This document shows positions 7,281-9,718 of a stretch of DNA of 9,718 bases, one piece after another. The stretch lies in the NCBI GenBank assembly GCA_030635865.1, contig DAOVYA010000037.1, positions 1-9,718 of the forward strand. Direction: 5' to 3'. The notes under the pieces are model-generated. The model saw only the letters and a list, made by a program, of their open reading frames with translations. It was not told the DNA's origin and made no database searches. Position numbers and translations under genes: made by a program. Positions within the stretch are counted from its first letter, which is position 1. Each line of letters opens with the position of its first letter. The DNA comes from Gammaproteobacteria bacterium (GTDB lineage Bacteria; Pseudomonadota; Gammaproteobacteria; UBA9214).

Positions 7281-7363
7281 AATAGGGGACAGACCACATT
7301 TTTTCTATCTTATCCACAGGAGTTCCGCCTTTTCTACAGAAAAAACGTGGTCTGTCACCTGTT
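7281..7363. repeat. MITE-like inverted-repeat element
   Basis: Two 26-bp arms (7281-7306 and 7338-7363) are inverted copies with 23 of 26 positions matching; the inner 19 bp differ at one base. Arm core: GACAGACCAC, then A or G, then TTTTTTCT. The 31-bp spacer holds no gene. From memory, GGGGACAGACCACG-type palindromes recur in many gammaproteobacterial genomes near REP-associated (Y1) transposases; no such transposase is in this window, so any movement would be in trans. Confidence 0.78.
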
Positions 7364-7371
7364 ATCCGACA

Positions 7372-7386
7372 GCACCATCGTGGTGC
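7372..7386. promoter_or_regulatory. NtrC-type palindrome before glnK2
   Basis: GCACCA-TCG-TGGTGC, a perfect 6-bp inverted repeat with the GCAC-N7-GTGC core of NtrC boxes. It ends 9 bp before the -10 at 7396 and so covers the expected -35 position. It does not lie at the distance from a promoter used by sigma-54 enhancers. Confidence 0.6.
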
Positions 7387-7392
7387 GTCCTC

Positions 7393-7782
<390 letters not shown>

Positions 7783-7819
7783 AAGTCCTGACTAAAATTT
7801 TTCCGGGGGGGAAATTCCA

Positions 7820-9121
7820 ATGAGTTTTATTAAACCCAGGGGGCTGTCGGCCCTTCTTTTGAGTCTGCTCGCAACCAGTTTGCCGTCGTTGGCAATGGCC
7901 GATGAACTGAGTAGCGGTGATACGGCGTGGATATTGACATCCACGGCACTGGTGTTATTCATGACCATTCCGGGTTTGGCACTGTTCTATGCCGGCCTGG
8001 TACGCAGCAAGAATGTGCTCTCCGTCCTGATGCAGTGCTTTGCCATTACCTGCATGGTGTCAATCCTCTGGTTTGCCTATGGCTATAACCTGGCATTCGG
8101 TGATGGCGGCAGTATGAACCAGTGGATGGGTGGTTTCGGCAACCTGTTCATGTCGAATGTTGACCGCGCCAGTATGAGCGGCACCATTCCCGAGAGCGTA
8201 TTTGCGATGTTCCAGATGACCTTTGCCATTATTACTCCGGCCCTGATTGTCGGCGCTTTTGCAGAACGCATGAAGTTTTCGGCCATGCTGCTGTTTTCTG
8301 CTATTTGGTCGACCATTGTGTATGCGCCGGTCTGTCACTGGGTCTGGGGTGGTGGTTGGCTCGGTGATATGGGGTTGCTGGACTTTGCCGGAGGTACGGT
8401 TGTGCATATCAATGCCGGTGTTGCGGCGATTGTTGCAGCGATGGTGCTTGGCAATCGCAAGGGTTTTGCCACCGTGGCCATGCCGCCGCATAACCTGACC
8501 ATGACAGTGGCCGGTGCTGCGATGCTGTGGGTCGGCTGGTTCGGTTTTAACGCCGGCAGTGCACTGGCGTCCAATGGTGATGCCGGTATGGCGATGTTGG
8601 TCACGCACATCGGTGCGGCGGCCGGCTCTCTGGCATGGATGTTCATGGAATGGGTCCGCCATGGCAAACCCAGTGTGCTGGGTATTGTCACGGGCATGGT
8701 GGCCGGTCTCGGTACCATTACACCAGCATCCGGTTTTGTGGGCCCGCTGGGCGCACTGATTATCGGCCTGACGGCCGGTGTGGTGTGCTATACCGCAACC
8801 AGCTTTATCAAGCGGACGCTGAAAATTGATGACTCCCTAGACGTATTTCCTGTGCATGGTGTTGGCGGCATTCTCGGTACCATGCTGGCCGGTGTGTTTG
8901 TTGCCATCATGGGTGGTGCCGGTCTGGCGGAAGGCATGACCATGGGTGGGCAGGTAAAGGTTCAGTTTATAGGTGTTGCCGCAACAATTGTGTATTGCGG
9001 TATTGCAACCTGGATTATTCTAAAAATTGTTGATGTACTTGTTGGATTGCGTGTCAGTGAGGATGAAGAGACCGAGGGTCTCGATATCGTGCTGCACGAT
9101 GAGACAGGTTATAACCTGTAG
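7820..9121 (+). CDS. amtB: Ammonium transporter AmtB2 (classical)
   Basis: 433 residues with an N-terminal signal peptide (about 1-27, cleavage after AMA before DELSSGD), as in E. coli AmtB. It then has about 11 membrane segments. Pore residues match AmtB: FQMTF (F131, F135), W176 in HWVWGGGW, D188, H196 in GGTVVHIN, F243 and S247 in GWFGFNAGSA, H346 in FPVHGVGG. The cytoplasmic tail GLRVSEDEETEGLDI ending DETGYNL is the full regulatory tail that transmits GlnK binding. It conducts ammonium/ammonia through the inner membrane as a trimer. The SD is an odd G-rich run (GGGGGGGAAA) about 8-14 nt upstream. It differs strongly from Amt1 in the N-terminus, loops and tail, so it is not a recent copy. 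A terminator follows 26 bp after the stop. Confidence 0.97.
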   Translation: MSFIKPRGLSALLLSLLATSLPSLAMADELSSGDTAWILTSTALVLFMTIPGLALFYAGLVRSKNVLSVLMQCFAITCMVSILWFAYGYNLAFGDGGSMNQWMGGFGNLFMSNVDRASMSGTIPESVFAMFQMTFAIITPALIVGAFAERMKFSAMLLFSAIWSTIVYAPVCHWVWGGGWLGDMGLLDFAGGTVVHINAGVAAIVAAMVLGNRKGFATVAMPPHNLTMTVAGAAMLWVGWFGFNAGSALASNGDAGMAMLVTHIGAAAGSLAWMFMEWVRHGKPSVLGIVTGMVAGLGTITPASGFVGPLGALIIGLTAGVVCYTATSFIKRTLKIDDSLDVFPVHGVGGILGTMLAGVFVAIMGGAGLAEGMTMGGQVKVQFIGVAATIVYCGIATWIILKIVDVLVGLRVSEDEETEGLDIVLHDETGYNL

Positions 9122-9147
9122 TTTAGGGTTGTTCCTGTTGTTTTGAG

Positions 9148-9170
9148 ACGGGCGCCTCGGCGCCCGTTTT
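9148..9170 (+). terminator. Rho-independent terminator of glnK2-amtB2
   Basis: An 8-bp stem, ACGGGCGC-CTCG-GCGCCCGT, followed by TTTTG and more T. It nearly copies the stem of the terminator after amt1, with a different loop. Confidence 0.88.
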
Positions 9171-9174
9171 GTTT

Positions 9175-9275
9175 CCCACTCCGTCATTGCGAGCGTAGCG
9201 AAGCAATCTCCTGAATCCGGCAGCGGACCAAAGAGATTGCCACGTCACTTTGTTCCTCGCAATGACGGGGAGTGG
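9175..9275. repeat. Long palindromic repeat (GTCATTGCGAG family)
   Basis: The outer arms CACTCC...GTCATTGCGAG (9178-9193) and CTCGCAATGAC...GGAGTG (9256-9274) are inverted copies. Inner parts also pair imperfectly: GAAGCAATCTC (9200-9210) against GAGATTGCCACGTC (9233-9246). The unit is about 100 bp with no coding capacity. Related palindromes with CGTCATTGCGAG...AAGCAATCTC are, from memory, spread through many bacterial genomes. Confidence 0.8.
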
Positions 9276-9278
9276 TGA

Positions 9279-9302
9279 GGATTGTGCAATCCGTTCCTAC
9301 AG
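9279..9302. repeat. REP-like palindromic unit, copy 3, overlapping a gene end
   Basis: Perfect stem GGATTG-TG-CAATCC followed by GTTCCTACAG. The layout and tail match copy 2 at 4144-4170; on the minus strand both begin CTGTAGGA and continue with CGGAT. Its tail holds the last Leu codon and the TAG stop of the CDGSH gene. Confidence 0.68.
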
Positions 9303-9533
9303 CTTCTTATGACTCCCATCACAAAACGGCTGATCACTGCTGTGTTTGCAGCCGCATAACCAGACTTTTGTTTTTTCCGGGAGTTCGAATTTCACCGGCG
9401 AAAATTCGGTCCCCTTGTGCGAGCCATCGCAAAACGGCTGATTTTTTGATTTACCGCAGGCGCACCACCAGTAGGTGCCTGGTTCCAGTTCCTGTTCATA
9501 GGGTGATTTTTGTGCAATGGTTGGTTCTGACAT
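9297..9533 (-). CDS. Small tandem CDGSH iron-sulfur protein
   Basis: 78 residues with two complete CDGSH motifs: C24, C26, C35, H39 (CACGKSKNQPFCDGSH) and C60, C62, C71, H75 (CGCKHSSDQPFCDGSH). Each motif (three Cys, one His) holds a redox-active 2Fe-2S cluster, so one chain can carry two clusters, as in the tandem (MiNT/CISD3-like) class. There is no signal peptide or membrane segment, so it should be a soluble cytoplasmic electron- or cluster-transfer protein. The exact partner is unknown. The SD is weak (GGGA about 8 nt upstream). The stop codon lies inside a REP-like repeat. It is divergent from an ABC ATPase whose start is only 27 bp away. Confidence 0.93.
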   Translation of the reverse strand: MSEPTIAQKSPYEQELEPGTYWWCACGKSKNQPFCDGSHKGTEFSPVKFELPEKTKVWLCGCKHSSDQPFCDGSHKKL

Positions 9534-9560
9534 GATGATTCCCGGATAGAATAGTCAGCT

Positions 9561-9718
9561 GTGAGTAAAGCACCGCCATTGCTGCAAATCAAGAACCTGC
9601 GCCGCCTGATGATCGGGCCACTGTCGCTGGATGTCGATAGCGGTGATTGCCTGTGCATTTCCGGGCCATCCGGCTCCGGCAAGTCGCAGCTGTTGCGTGC
9701 AATCGCAGACCTTGATCC
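9561..9718 (+). CDS. ABC transporter ATP-binding protein (N-terminal part)
   Basis: The frame opens at GTG 9561 and runs off the right edge with 52 full codons. The start of an ABC nucleotide-binding domain is clear: LLQIKNLRRLMIGPLSLDV, then Walker A GPSGSGKS at about residues 38-45, then QLLRAIADLD. An in-frame TAG at 9552 limits the start; GTG is the first usable codon and keeps the first beta strand, but the SD is weak. The short, early Walker A and LLRAIADLD resemble the FetA/YbbL type ATPase (linked to iron homeostasis in E. coli), a tentative match. Signature motif, Walker B and the partner permease lie outside the window. Confidence 0.85.
   Translation, partial: MSKAPPLLQIKNLRRLMIGPLSLDVDSGDCLCISGPSGSGKSQLLRAIADLD

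Noticed and set aside
7281..7363. Reading the 26-bp inverted repeat as a terminator
   Set aside because: The 31-bp spacer and internal T/A runs do not fit, and a strong terminator already lies at 7148-7174.
8060..8662. Minus-strand open frame of 200 codons inside amtB2
   Set aside because: Antisense shadow of conserved membrane segments, rich in His/Arg/Gln, with no recognisable domain.

Overview
The window comes from a Gram-negative bacterium, most likely a gammaproteobacterium. The evidence is an outer-membrane beta-barrel protein, the ubiquinone factor UbiK, ComM/YifB, a sigma-54/NtrC-type nitrogen promoter, and several REP-like palindromes between genes. The lineage cannot be named from the sequence alone. 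No rRNA, tRNA, CRISPR array, integrase or transposase gene was seen.

Left part (1-4441), all on the minus strand: a secreted protein of unknown function cut by the left edge (1-911); a DUF3391/HD-GYP cyclic-di-GMP-type protein that lacks two of the usual metal-binding histidines (1124-2335); ComM (2492-3991); and UbiK (4196-4441). Two REP-like units lie between ubiK and comM.

Centre (4442-9121), all on the plus strand: a nitrogen-acquisition locus. A complete enhancer-type control region (two NtrC palindromes, an IHF-like site, a -24/-12 promoter) precedes a TorF-type outer-membrane protein, a P-II protein (GlnK1) and an ammonium transporter (Amt1). Amt1 has a GTG start and no signal peptide. 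A hairpin terminator sits between the porin gene and glnK1, and another ends the unit. About 330 bp of palindromic repeats follows. Then comes a second glnK-amtB pair, with an 87% identical P-II and a clearly different, classical AmtB. In front of it, an NtrC-type palindrome covers the expected -35 region of an extended -10 promoter. If both readings hold, phosphorylated NtrC would switch on the first pair and could block the second. That would be a switch between two ammonium transport modules, and it is the most interesting hypothesis here. The parts are seen in the sequence; the switching is inference.

Right part (9122-9718): a terminator, a ~100-bp palindromic repeat and a REP-like unit that supplies the last codon and stop of a small tandem CDGSH iron-sulfur protein (minus strand). 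Only 27 bp from its start, an ABC-transporter ATPase begins on the plus strand and runs off the right edge.

Expected logic of the core: ammonium enters through the outer membrane (possibly helped by the TorF protein) and crosses the inner membrane through Amt1 or AmtB2. GlnK1/GlnK2 sense nitrogen and energy state and plug the transporters when nitrogen is plentiful.
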